Below, piece after piece: positions 35,043 to 47,100 of a DNA stretch of 64,000 bases. This stretch comes from Coniella vitis (taxonomy: Eukaryota; Ascomycota; Sordariomycetes; Diaporthales; Schizoparmaceae): assembly GCA_011317545.1 (NCBI GenBank), contig WUJK01000004.1, positions 1 through 64,000 of the forward strand, in the 5' to 3' direction. Within the stretch, counting starts at the first letter, position 1, and every line of letters begins with the position of its first letter. A model generated the notes under the pieces. That model worked only from the letters and a program-made list of their open reading frames with translations. It did no database searches and was not told the origin of the DNA. Both the position numbers and the translations under genes were made by a program.

Positions 35043-35527
35043 TATTATAACCTACGGTTATATAGGTTATAGGAATAAGCTAGCGTAACTATATACTAGT
35101 AAATCGGAACCTTAACGGATTAATAGGGATCTCTTATATAACTAAGTTATATAGAATAATATAGTTAGGGTTAGGGTTATACGAATTAATTAGGAATAGA
35201 TTATTAAGATTATTAGATAATCTAGTAGAGCCGGATTATTAAGATCGTAAGATAATCCAGATAATCTAAGGTTAAATAGGGTATTTAATATAGAATAACG
35301 GAAGGATATAAGGACGGTGGATTTCCTAGCTATTAGATAGTTTTCCTTATAATCTTTAGTTATAAATCTAAGTATTATTTTATATAATAGGGTAATCCCT
35401 CTTAATTACTTATAATACTTGATATTGCTCGATAACGTACGAAGACTTAAAGGTAATACTTCCCCGCCTGCTAATATACAACTTATAGGTACTTCCAGAA
35501 TCCGGGATTCAGGCAAGGATCATTACA
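35043..35527 (+). repeat. Element A 3' LTR (485 bp)
   Basis: It starts TATTATAACC and ends AAGGATCATTACA, with a purine tract immediately upstream (35024-35042). It marks the sharp right border of the RIP-damaged block. Confidence 0.9.
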
Positions 35528-35695
35528 GAATAGTATTAAATATATAATTGTAAATTATAAAAAAACTTAACTATCCTTTATCTCTTGTCACAACCGAGGA
35601 AAAGGAATGGTATTATTAAGATGATTAGCATAAATACCGCAGTATTGTACCGGATCACCATTAGTCTCGGCATTATCAATATTAACCACCTTTCT

Positions 35696-37082
35696 CTAGT
35701 CACTAAGAGGGTGCCCAGGGTTGTTTGCAAGTGGCAGTTCGTCATCGAGCCGCACAAAACCGCGCTCTATATCCGAGGATGATGCGACAAGACGAGAGGA
35801 CTTCGGAAGGTCGTGTATAGTCACCTCGTAGTCCAGCGTCTTTTGAATCCCCCCCAAACCACTATCGTCCGAGTCAGCATCGGAAACTTGGCCCGCTGCA
35901 GTTACATGAGAATAGTTTTTCATCTCAACGTCCTCCTGGTCATGGTTTTGCACCGTGCTGTTGGCGCCATACGCCTGTCGGGCGCCGGAATAGGAGTTGG
36001 CGTTATTGAATTCGGTGTGATTCTGCTTCGCAAGGTGCGTGATCATGTTCGCCATGGTCATCTCGATGTTTAATTTCACAATATATGTGACTGGGTGGAA
36101 CTGGATGAAAACAATTTGATTTGGAAGGAACATAAGCCCGATAAGCATAAGCTATATTATTAAGAAATTAGATTAATTAGGGAGGAAAGGAGAGATATCC
36201 AAGGACATTTGACGAACTTACGTCCATCATTATGGACACGACCATGAGCTTCGCATTGAAGCTTACAAGAGGTGCATATTTTCGAAGTCCATGATACTTG
36301 ACAAGCCTCTGTCGCACATTTCGAAGAAAATACCAATTAAGAGCGGCATCAACGAAGCAGATGAGGACTTTTGAAATCTTGTCCCAATAAGTGTTGACGA
36401 CAACGAAGCTATAGACAATATCAGCTGAGAACTTGAATATTATGAAAATGAAAAGGTGGATAAGATCGCATACCCTGGGGGCGGAGTACTTAGATGAGCG
36501 GGGATGAAAATGCAAAACACTGCAATATTAATCGTGGTGATAACAGATACTGTTCCCCACTGTTCCAGCAAAAGTCAGTATATTGCAATACAACCTTTAA
36601 GCTATTCAGTCTTGATAGTAATTCATCCAAAACATTTGTTATCGTGGTTTGAAGTAATGAAGGGATTAAAAAGGGCAACACAAAGACGCACCCTAATTTT
36701 CCTCACAGTTGCTTCGGATTCGGATATAATAGCAATTCGATTGATGATAATTTGCATAAGAAGCTGGATTTCGAATACCCAACATAGCAAAATGAAGAAG
36801 AATGTCGGGACACTAAACAGAGATGATCAGTATCGCAGCAACAGGACCAGGGCCGAGCACATACGTAGACCCAATAATATCCTCAAGATAAATAAATGCC
36901 AAGATTCCAAGGACGACATTCGCCCAAATTTCACCCCAAACCATCCAGAGGTATAGACTTCGAAGAGGATTCTTGTTCCTATGTGTCTGCTTAATGGCTT
37001 CCCAGACAGTCAGGAAACCGAAACCGATAGTGAAGCCGGCGGCCAACGAGGCTACCTGATAATCTTCTTTGCGTTGGGTCAT
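35696..37082 (-). CDS. Multi-spanning integral membrane protein (fungal family)
   Basis: A five-exon gene: 36865-37082, 36692-36812, 36474-36559, 36222-36408 and 35696-36151. All introns are GT-AG (52-132 bp), and the exons sum to 1068 bp, in frame, giving 355 residues. A start 27 bp upstream (37109) is also in frame. The protein has about seven hydrophobic segments, for example ASLAAGFTIGFGFLTVW, PTFFFILLCWVFEIQLL and ITTINIAVFCIFIPA, then the conserved stretch NTYWDKISKVLICFVDAALN and a hydrophilic C-terminal tail of about 110 residues with acidic Ser/Asp clusters. This pattern is that of a fungal family of uncharacterised polytopic membrane proteins that resemble receptors; transport or sensing has not been shown. 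It is the first gene right of the retrotransposon nest and 3.6 kb from the cluster P450; cluster membership is uncertain. Confidence 0.75.
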
Positions 37083-40000
37083 GTTGGCGGTGTTCTCGCG
37101 GCAGGACAATCACGCTCGTCCAGTTTATGCTGCACTCGAATGTTAATCTGTCCTGCAACACAATTCTACACAATCAGCTTGATAGTAGGCGGAGACCAAG
37201 AGCAGAGCTATATAGAAGTATCAAAGCGCCCCGCTATACTCCAGTTTTTTACCCCTAAGCGAAAAAGACTTAATCGTCCATCATGACTCGCGTCTGGGTT
37301 AGGAGATTTGTACAACATAATAGCAAAATATCTATCGGTTTGAGTGGCCCCTTGTACTAGTTGTTGTTTTTACGTCAACTGGTTCGCAAAGCGAAGGCCG
37401 ACAATATATATTCTACATCACCCGCAACATCTGCTCTTGGGTCTTCAGATCTTGGACTTAGTACTAGTGATGCTCCTGTCAGAATGAAAATGATTCTCGG
37501 TAATTAAATCACGGCGACTAGATTTTCACAAATATTTTAGTCCCAGCGCTACAAATGAAGAGATCCTCAATAGTCGTGAATTTTTGCGTCCAAGCGGACC
37601 AAAGGCTCCGTACCTTCCCAGGTACGCCGCGTTCCATATCTCAACCGCTAACATTGCCCAAACATGACGTACACATCGCCTACTTTTATTTTAAGCGTTG
37701 ATATAAACAACTTGGTTGTCCCAATTTTGTGACTTGAAGCTCTAGCTAATGACCCTAACCATCTCGCGGAGGTCATCGTGATCGAGTTCTTAGTAGCAAG
37801 ACATATATACATACTACTCACTAACATATCACATCCGTATTCCCGACGGAAACTCGCTGGGTGAGTAGTTCTGTTGCAATGTATCATTTGTTCCATTTGA
37901 TTCCCACGAAAGAAGATCTTCTGCTTAGCAATACTAAAGTGGATCAATCTCGCAAACTCGTAAGCTATCAACGGGGGGCAAATGAAGTGGCAATAGAAAC
38001 TAAACTCAGAGCGGTTCGCGGCGTAAAAGAGCAGATCGAATCCACTGAAAGTCCTTAATTGACGGCCCGTCAATAGAACAGCCGAAAGTAAGTACAAGAT
38101 TTTCCAGGCCGTATATTTCTTTACTATGATCAGTAGAGGGGTTCCAAACAAACTGCGTGGGGACGACTTTCAGACTTACGAGATATTTTCCACACCTGAG
38201 ACCGCAGCTATTCCTGATGTGTGTGAAAACAAAGGAGTACGTCTCATATTCCACGCCCACTTCGCGTCACGAGAGCCCGCAGCTAGATGCTAAGAGTTTT
38301 GATTGGATAAACTACAAATTGGAGTCCGAGACGCCCACCCGGATGACGGCCGAGGTCCATAGCCGCAGTTCACATCCCTGTTCCGATGGAAATACTCCGC
38401 GCGGCTTCTCAGGGGGGTGCAAGGAAATCAATCGTATTTATATTTAAGACGTAACAAGACGGAAATGAGTTGCTTTGAAATGCTAATATAGACAAGCTCA
38501 AGGCTCATACGTATGGCAGTCCTTCATGGTACTCACGAATTCTGCTTCAAACGAAGTGCAGGTAGCGTTAAGTCGAAACCGTAACAAATCTTGAGCGGCC
38601 CAAGCAATATAAATATTTAGGCGCCTTGTATCGGAGGTTTGAATATGAGCATAGAAGCGGCGCCTCATTCAAGGACAGCTAGAACAATCAAATTATCTTT
38701 GGTGTCTCGCTCCAGAAAAAGAGAAAAGGGTCATTGAAATTTGTATTCATATATTAGAATTCATTCATAGGTCATTGCACTGGATGGAGCATTACTACCC
38801 TGGGTATAAGCCAATTGACTTTGCTTTCAAGCACTTATATACTGGTTCCCATAATCTGTGTAATACCACACACACACAGATCTAGCATTGGTGGAGGTGT
38901 TTCGGCATCTCGGCTTCATAATCATATTTAAGCTTAATTTTAAGCAGATAAATACAGTTCTCGAGATATTTAATTATCTTTCAAAATTGAGGTACCGAAG
39001 ATGAGTATTCGTAGCGCCTTTTGAATCTTTGCTGAACTATATTTCAAGTCCACAGAGCCGAAGAGCCGCTTTCCATTCAAGTATACCACTGACCCTCCGA
39101 GGACTCGATTGAGTTTTGCTCTAACCTAGTTATTAGTAAGCGAGATACATATTTTCCTCAGGCTTTGTTTAGCGCATACTGTAAAGTAGGCTGTAAATAG
39201 AGATGCTTCGCTCGTCTCCAAGTTAAGAATAGATCATCTATAGTTAACCCTCACTCTGGTATAACTGACATCCTTTGATATGAAAAGAATCTTGGCCTGA
39301 TTCTGGCTTTCAATCTAATCCAATTTATAACTTTGCTCCGGAATCGAGCGTAGTATAATCGGTACAGGTGAAGGAAGTCTAGTATTTACCGCGAATGAAT
39401 TTGGACTAGACCCTATTTATTTACTCAACTAGAGCAATTAGAAAATCTGCATCCAAATAGAGCTTGCAAATTATACCACTAGTGACAAGCCCCGGGCTTT
39501 GTTATAACCTTTATATTTCGACTAAGCATGTGCAGTACACTATAGATTGATTATTTCATAACAACGTTTCTGAGTACTTTCCTTACGACAACCTTTGTTT
39601 TGAATCTAACCCGATGCTTAAAGCATCAATCTGCCCCTAATTAAATTATATAACCATCTATAATGCGCTGCAAAATGTTCTAGGATATGTTAACAATCAT
39701 ATTACCGAGAAGCTTGAACAGGAAAAGAGCCGAAGGGCATATCTTGACATTCTTTTCAATCTTAAAAGTAGACAATCTTTTATCAACATGGGATAAAGCT
39801 ACTCCTAATTTCCATCGGAGCATAGACTCCAGGGGAGACCGCTCCCCACGGCATGCGTCCCAGATCTCGGCCATGTTTAATTTATCACCGAGCATTGATA
39901 AGCCTCAGTAATCCCACACAGAGCTACATGTTATTAGAGCCGTGACGGAGCTCCATTACCTTATACCAAGGACAATTACTTGTTTTTCCCTTCTTACACC

Positions 40001-40726
40001 TCAGCCAGGATGATACTACCTTTATAATGTGGGCTCACTCTATATCTTCCGGGATGGACAATTAACATCCAGGACCAACACTTCCTTCAGGGCTTCTTCA
40101 TAATAATTCAGGTTGCTAAGGGAGATGCATGTGGTGATCCAGTAGAGGTGGCATAATCGTCGACTACAATGATCCTTGACATTGGAGATACTCGAGTATG
40201 GGTAGGCGTTGGTAAAGGGCCTGTCAAAGGCCCTTTGTGCTGGCTGGGGTTCACATGAGATGAATACAGTTGTCCCGGGCGAGAAGGGAGAACGGAGCAT
40301 ACGCGAGAGGTGGTAGATAAGTTAGATGGAATACAAATACCCAGACACAGAAAAGATACCAAAATCGTTCGTTAGGTTGATAACCGGGAGGGTACAACAG
40401 GAAATGGTAATATTCTTGAAATTTTCCAGAAAGGACTATAGTTGGTTCTTCTTTACTCACTAATTATTCGGGAACTAAGAGTGTCTCTTTCGATGATTGG
40501 GAGGGTGTTTTTGATGGGATATGCATTCTCATCACTTCCTCCGACCTTCTTTAGGCCATAAACTCAGGTGTCCTGAAAGCAAAGCCATATTGATTGTCTT
40601 CAAGTAACAGACTAACGGAACCAAAGAGTTTCTCGACCCGTTGGTGCCCTTTCAGCATTCTTTTTTCATTTATTGAGCGGCTCACTAGAATGCAGCTGAG
40701 TTTGAATGTCTTAACAAGAACTAGAT
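37083..40726. other. Gene-poor stretch, 3.6 kb
   Basis: I see only short frames on both strands with no recognisable domain or convincing splice-linked reading. The sequence is moderately AT-rich with normal CA/TG content, so it is not RIP-treated repeat. It must contain the membrane-protein promoter (left) and the P450 3' UTR (right). A lineage-specific or non-coding gene cannot be excluded. Confidence 0.45.
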
Positions 40727-43000
40727 TCAAGCCCTCACAACCTGCTTTACTTTCACAGCGAGCTCGGCTTTCACCCAGTGCCTCATGACTTTGCATTGAT
40801 CTAACCAGTCTCGGCTCCTGTCTTGCAGCTCAAGATCAAACGACCAAATGAGCTTGGCGAGAATCAGACGCATTTCGGAATAGGCCAGCGTGCGGCCTAA
40901 ACATGATCTTGGCCCGTGAGAGAACGGCTGGCATGCATTTCTTTTGTCTCCGGCATATGAAGGATCCCCCATCCTGTATAATGTGTGAGATAGTAACTTC
41001 AAGCACTCTTCACAAAAGTCTAGGAAAGGCAATAGACTGAGCACATTGAAACGGGAGATACGTACCACCTCTCAGGAACAAAATCCTCAGGGTCCTTAAA
41101 ATTTCTCTCCGAGTGATACGCTGCGAAATGGCTCACTGAAACTGTGGTCCCTTCGGGCACGAAATATCCGCTCACATACTCCCCCCCCTGAGGGACAACG
41201 CGTCCAAACCCAGCTGGAATGGGAGGATAATATCGCAATCCCTCCGTAATCACTGCAATCAAATACGGCGTCTCATTCACGGCGGAGATGGTAATTGACT
41301 CGTAACTTGTAAATTTGGTGCGGACTTCGTCCTGCAATTTCTGCAATTTGTCCGGATGCGTCAGCAGTAGCCAAGTAACGCCGCTGAGCAGTGTTGAGGT
41401 CGTCTCGGAGCCACCAACGATGAGCGAGCTGGCGTTAGAATTCATTTCCGCGGGACTAAGTTGCGCGCCTTTCTCGTTATTGTTGCCGAGAATGTAGGTC
41501 ATGAAATCGGGGCGTGTCTCACCGCGCTCGCTGCGGCGTTTGACTTGGGTCGATACCCATTTCTGTGTGCCCGGGTTTTAGTTGGCATTCTTTGGCGTAG
41601 AGTACCAGGGTTCGGTATAAGTGAGGACATAGAGAGAAAAAAGAAGCATATGAGAAGAAATGAAGACTGGAAAAGGAAAAAGTGAAGTACCAGATAGTCC
41701 TTTCGCTTTTCCATGAGGCTATTGTCGACCACCAGACTGCCAAAGTACCGAACCCATGGAAAGTACGTAGCAATGTACGACATGCGCAATGAAGCTAGCG
41801 ATTTTTCCAACAGTGTTATATGCTGATGCGTGGACAAATCATGGAGACACCCGAAAGGCTGACCTGTACATTTTGCAGTGCTCGAGTCAGTGATTAACGC
41901 TTAAATGATGAACGCACATTGGCGACATTGTCTTAATGAGAAAAGGCGTACCGAAGGCTAAATCAGCGATGATGTCAAACATTGTCCTGCAGGATGCTGT
42001 TCAGTTCAAGTATCCCGACTGCTAGAATATTACTACTCCGGAGTAGTGATTGTGTAAATATCTCGACCTACCATTTGTACCACCGCACCATATCCGTTTC
42101 AACGTTCTTGTCAGCAACGTTTTCTTTAAGTCGGCTCACTAGCTGGTCCACATAATCTTGAACAAGTGGCTCGTGCGCCAGAAGTGCCTTGTCACTAAAG
42201 GCATGGGCCACAATGCGACGCACTGTAATAAGGCAGACTCGTAGTGTCTTGTCAGTTTTCATCCAACGTTCTCATCCCGATCCGTTGTTTTGTGTTTGTG
42301 AGCGTGAAGGAAACGTACTTCTTGAATGGTCCTCATCGTTGGTATGCAGGAGTGAAGGGCTGCCATTTGCTGGCTTCACGTACCAGGCTGGGTCCTGGTA
42401 ATCAAGTATTTGGAGATCAGTTACATTCCCAAGATGCAGAAAACTTCCCACTCTATGACTTCTTTTATCTGAGTTGGCACCAACCTTTTCCATATTATGG
42501 TGACCTTTGAGTTTGCCGATACGAAATCCTATAAGCCTAGGTCAGTATCGGGAATTCAATGGGTGCTCCACAGCTTGGTCAACCTGCGCATTCGGTCCCA
42601 CAAAACCATTTCACTGGCCAGGTACATACCGTATATATCCGGGAAAGCAGTTTCCCCAGAAATGAATGACACCTCCACAGGTGATATTCTAACGACGTCG
42701 CCATACTTTTTATGTAGTTCGACAGTATTTCTGACTGTCGTACCTGCGAGCAGATGTTTTACATAAGGTATCATAGACAGCGCGTTCCATTTGGGACCCG
42801 GTATATGGCTGACTTTGCCGAAGTTGAGGGCGTATATGGCCTTATAGACGAAGTAAACTATGCTCTGATATGGGTGAGTCCTCGTTGCTCAGAGTATGAG
42901 AAATGTAAAGGGGGCTTTAAGTAGATAGTCAACTCACTAATGCCGCAAGACTGCTTATGGCCTTGAGCGGCGACAAGGTGGTGACCTCGAATAAATCCAT
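40727..43000 (-). CDS. Cytochrome P450 monooxygenase (CYP65-like)
   Basis: Nine exons: 42938-43000, 42630-42864, 42485-42528, 42319-42394, 42072-42222, 41952-41986, 41691-41863, 41066-41562 and 40727-40973. They sum to 1521 bp in frame, 506 residues, normal for a fungal microsomal P450. Residues 15-40 form a membrane anchor, followed by the hinge IPGPKWNAL. The I-helix motif VGGSETTST is near 308-316, ExxR is EGLR at 366-369, and the haem loop FSHGPRSCLG has the ligand Cys449. Stretches such as NTVELHKKYGDVVRISP and the DEDHSR region resemble CYP65/isotrichodermin-hydroxylase-type enzymes, common in fungal clusters. It is divergent from the PKS-NRPS over a 1.17-kb shared promoter, so it is probably co-regulated and oxidises the released product. 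It has no sign of the tetramate ring-expansion role, but the sequence alone cannot exclude it. Confidence 0.88.
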
Positions 43001-44168
43001 TATCTGACAGAAGTTTGTTCAATAGATAGTTGCCTTTTATTTTTGGTCGCAAAAATATCAAATTGGACGTTGGCAACTTTATATTAAGGCCAGGGTTAGG
43101 GGTATACAAGCCAAAAGACTCGCTTGCTATTGCAGGCTTACTATTGTCGTTGTGGATGAAAAACGAGCTGCAAGCGTAATTGTGTAAAGTTTAGATCAAT
43201 CCTTAGCCCATTTCCACCGGATGGACTGGTGCTATAGATCATGTCAGTTAACACGCTTCCGTGCAGCCGCGTGGCACTTGAGAAGCAGCTAGTATTTAGC
43301 TTGTATAGGTATTTAGTATGTGGCCAAGGAGGAATTTGAATACATAGGTACTTCGGTACCAGACTGGGACTCACTGAAAGTCTGATGGGATAATGGAAAC
43401 CGTAGGTACATGGCTACCTAGGGACAAACGGAGCTCATGGCCCCGCACCGGCATTTCGGGTTTCGGGGTCCGCCAACAAATACCCGACAATTTTCTCACG
43501 GCCATTTTCTCGCGCCGTCTATTTCAACCACACCGCCCCACACGAATAAAGCACCGACATCCCAAAACTGCGAATTTGCCATCGCCGACATTATCTTCTG
43601 CCTGTCGCAGCCTTGTCGGCTCCATGGAACCCCGTTGCTTTGAGCATCCTTCGTCATGGTGTTTTCTCGGTGCTGGCTTTTGGCCTTACGGGCGAATGTC
43701 AATCCTCGCCCTCCCTCCTAGGGCTGGCACTCGCAGCGCCGTAGGATCTCATATCGTACATGGATGTCTTTGTGCCGATGATAGTATCGGAATCTGTCTT
43801 GTGGTGTTTTGACGTGCTGCTCTCGTGGCTGGCTTGTAGCGGATCCCCTTAAGCAGAGATGGTTGTAGAAGCGCGTGGCGGCTGCGATCTGGGCAGTAAG
43901 GCATGGGCCTCAGCAAGACCCCGAGGGAGGGCTACCCCTAAAAAGCTTCTTCTATACTTGACCAAGTCTTCGCATTGTGTAAGAAGTCTTGAAGTTAAGA
44001 TCCCTCAGCCCGCCTTCAAATCCTGACAGTCGCGTATGTGTTTAGTCCTTAGTTGTTCTCGACGAGTTCTACTCCGCGACGCTTCGTTACTATTACCTGC
44101 CAAATCTTATCCTTTGAGCCAGGTTGCTTGCTATAGTGCATAGCCAAAACCGTGTTTAGTCATTCATC
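43001..44168. promoter_or_regulatory. Bidirectional promoter between P450 and PKS-NRPS
   Basis: No supported gene lies in these 1168 bp; a 139-codon plus-strand frame at 43393-43812 has no family features. Both neighbours start away from this region, so it should hold both promoters. It contains a CGG-N11-CCG arrangement at 43429-43445, a spacing used by some Zn2Cys6 dimers, and several other CGG triplets at 43450-43475. One such match can occur by chance. Confidence 0.5.
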
Positions 44169-47100
44169 ATGAGCGCCCAGTTACCGGAGCCCATCGCCAT
44201 TGTGGGCAGCGGATGTCGCTTTCCTGGCAGCTCGACCACGCCCTCAGCCTTATGGAAACTATTGTCCAAGCCAAGAGATGTGTCCAAGGAGATATTTGAC
44301 GACAGATTTGAGTTGAGAGGCCATTATCATCCGAAGGGTCCCAACCATGGTACCACAAACGTCCAACGAGCCTATTTTGTGGACCAAGATCCTCGATTGT
44401 TTGATGCGGCCTTCTTTAACATTAGCCCTAACGAGGCTGAATCTATCGATCCCCAGCAACGGCTGTTGATGGAAGTTGTTTACGAGGCCTTGGAAGCCGG
44501 TGGCCACGCTCTCGAGGAGATGCGTGGTTCCGATACTGCCTTCTACGTGGGCACGGTAAACCAAGCCCTCTCAACTGATAAAATTTATAAGGCGACTTTA
44601 CTGACGTGTTGGGCGTTATAGATGTCTGTCGACTATAATGACATTGTTTTGCGTGATCCGGAAAGCATGCCTACCTACTTCGCTACAGGTGCATCACGCG
44701 CCGTTATCTCCAACAGAGTATCGTACTTTTTTGATTGGCATGGCCCTTCGATGACTATTGATACCGCATGTTCGTCAAGCTTGGTTGCGTTGCACCTTGC
44801 TGTCCAGTCACTACGTAGTGGAGAATCCCGTGTTGCGGTCGCAGGTGGCACGAATCTGCTCTTGGCGCCAGGTCCGTTCTCTTTACAGCCCTTTACTCTT
44901 GTTATGGAAGCTTTTCACCTGTCTACTCTTCCTCGAGGCTAACCCATCACCGCGATGACTAGATCAATTTGTGGGTGAGAGTAACATGAGCATGCTCTCA
45001 CCATTAGGACACTCACGAATGTGGGACGCTGACGCCGATGGCTATGCACGTGGCGACGGTATCGCGGCGCTGGTAATCAAGAAGTTGAGCGATGCCATTG
45101 CCGACGGGGACCATATAGAGAGTATCATTCGCGAAACAGGTGTCAATCAAGACGGAAAGTCAACTGGCTTAACGGTGCCCAGCTCAGAAGCACAGGCAGC
45201 TCTGATCAGAGAGACATACGCCAAAGCAGGCTTGGATATTTCTAAACCGCAAAATTGGCCGCAGTACTTCGAAGCTCATGGCACAGGCACCAAAGCTGGC
45301 GACCCACGCGAAGCTGCCGCCATCTATCGTTGCTTCGGTAGCCAGTCTGCCAATGGCAACCCCCTCTATGTCGGCTCGATCAAGACTCTCATCGGCCATA
45401 CTGAAGGTACCGCAGGCTTAGCTGGCGTGATTAAGGCATCCTTGTCCGTTCAAAGCGGAGTGATAGCCCCCAACATGTATCTCGATCGCCTGAATCCTGA
45501 TATCAAGCAGTATTATGACCATCTTCGCGTTCCCACTACTCCAACACAATGGCCTGCCCTGCCGGATGGAGCACCACGGCGTGTTAGCGTCAACAGCTTT
45601 GGTATGTTAAGGCTCTTTTTGTTTGCTTTTTAACCTATGTAATATCCGCGCGTTTGATCACTTGCCCGCTGACGACGTTACAGGCTTTGGCGGTACCAAT
45701 GCCCATGCCATCATTGAGAATTTCCAGCCCCCAACAAATGGCATGATATCTATGCCAGAGGCTGAGGCCAAGCCTTTCACTCCTTTCACATTCTCAGCAG
45801 CTACCGAAGAGTCTCTTATCGACCTTTTGCAGCGGTATTCGAACTTTCTCAAGACTGATTTTACGGGCAACCTGCGCGACTTGGCCTGGACGCTTCAGTC
45901 TCGCAAATCAGCCCTGACCTTCAAGGCCGCGTTCTCTGCGTCCACGCTGGAAGAGCTGGTGTCCAAAATCGATGGGAAGCTCTCGCAGGTAAATCAGGAT
46001 TCGTCAAAAGTCTTGGGTACTCGTTCCGTCCCGGCCAAACCAAGAGTTCTGGGTGTCTTTACCGGCCAGGGTGCCCAGTGGCCATCCATGGGCGCTCAAT
46101 TGATCCGGCATTCAGCAAACGTGCGCAAGAAGCTGGCAGAACTTGATCAATCGTTAGCCACGCTTCCTGAAGGTGATCGTCCCACTTGGAAGATCGCAGA
46201 GCAACTTTCAGCTGGGAAAGACACATCACGCATAGCCGAGGCCGCCTTGTCGCAGCCTCTCTGCACAGCCGTGCAGATCGTCTTAGTTGATCTATTACAG
46301 TGTGCTGGAATTGAATTCGCAGCAGTTGTAGGCCACTCATCCGGAGAAATTGGGGCTGCCTACGCTGCCAATATGATTTCAGCCCATGACGCGATCAGGA
46401 TTGCATACTATCGTGGCCTCTATGCGAAGCTAGCAAAGGGCCCCGATGGACAGCGCGGCGCCATGTTGGCTGTTGGCACGAGCTGGGAGGATGCTGAGGA
46501 GCTGATTGAGCTGCCAGCCTTTGAGGGGCGTGTCAAGATTGCAGCACAGAATTCTGCGGCTAGTCTGACATTATCGGGCGACGATGACGGCGTTGAGCAC
46601 GCCAAGCGAGTGTTTCTCGAGGAGAAGAAATTTGCCCGAGAACTTCGAGTGGATACTGCCTATCACTCACACCACATGTTGCCAGCCAGCCACCCATATG
46701 TTCAGTCCCTGAAGGCTTGTGGAGTCCACGTCAACCGCAACCGTAACTCTAGTTGTGTATGGTATTCCAGTGTGAAACCCGGTGATCCCATGGGGCCTAC
46801 CAATGAGCTACATGACCTGTATTGGAGAGACAATATGGTCAATGCTGTACTCTTTGCACCGGCTGTTGAGAGAGCGGCCGCGGATGAGGACATCAACATC
46901 GCGCTTGAAATTGGACCTCACCCGGCCCTCAAAGGCCCAGCTCAACAAACAATATCAGGCCTACGATCCGCGCCATTGCCTTATACGGGTACCTTGTCGC
47001 GTGGGGTTGATGATATCGACGCTCTCTCTGATGCGCTCGGGTTTATTTGGGCTCAACTTGGGCAGGGCTCTGTTGACTTTGAATCATACCAGAGCGCGGT

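Larger units (their letters stand above)
6700..35527 (+). mobile_element. Element A: outer Ty3/gypsy chromodomain retrotransposon
   Basis: This is the outermost element of the nest and reads on the plus strand. Its parts are: 5' LTR 6700-7184; internal 7185-7474, interrupted by B; internal 13491-19595, interrupted by E; internal 34854-35042; 3' LTR 35043-35527. Joined, the internal part is about 6.58 kb, close to the 6.59 kb of element F, so A was full length. Order of domains: gag with CCHC knuckle, protease, reverse transcriptase, RNase H, integrase, chromodomain, antisense ORF, purine-rich tract (GATAGAAGAGAGATAA) just before the 3' LTR. RIP-type stops and missense changes are dense throughout. 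The bases flanking the two LTRs (AGTTG left, GAATA right) do not form a target duplication. Confidence 0.85.

Noticed and set aside
37648..38151. 167-codon minus-strand frame in the gene-poor gap
   Set aside because: No domain, no convincing hydrophobic or repeat pattern, and no splice-linked extension; composition resembles non-coding DNA.
43393..43812. 139-codon frame in the bidirectional promoter
   Set aside because: Overlapping frames of similar length exist on both strands in a GC-richer stretch; no family features.
44556..44962. Apparent stop codons early in the PKS-NRPS suggesting a pseudogene
   Set aside because: Both stops fall in introns. Splicing restores the KS motifs, and the whole gene sums to a multiple of three.
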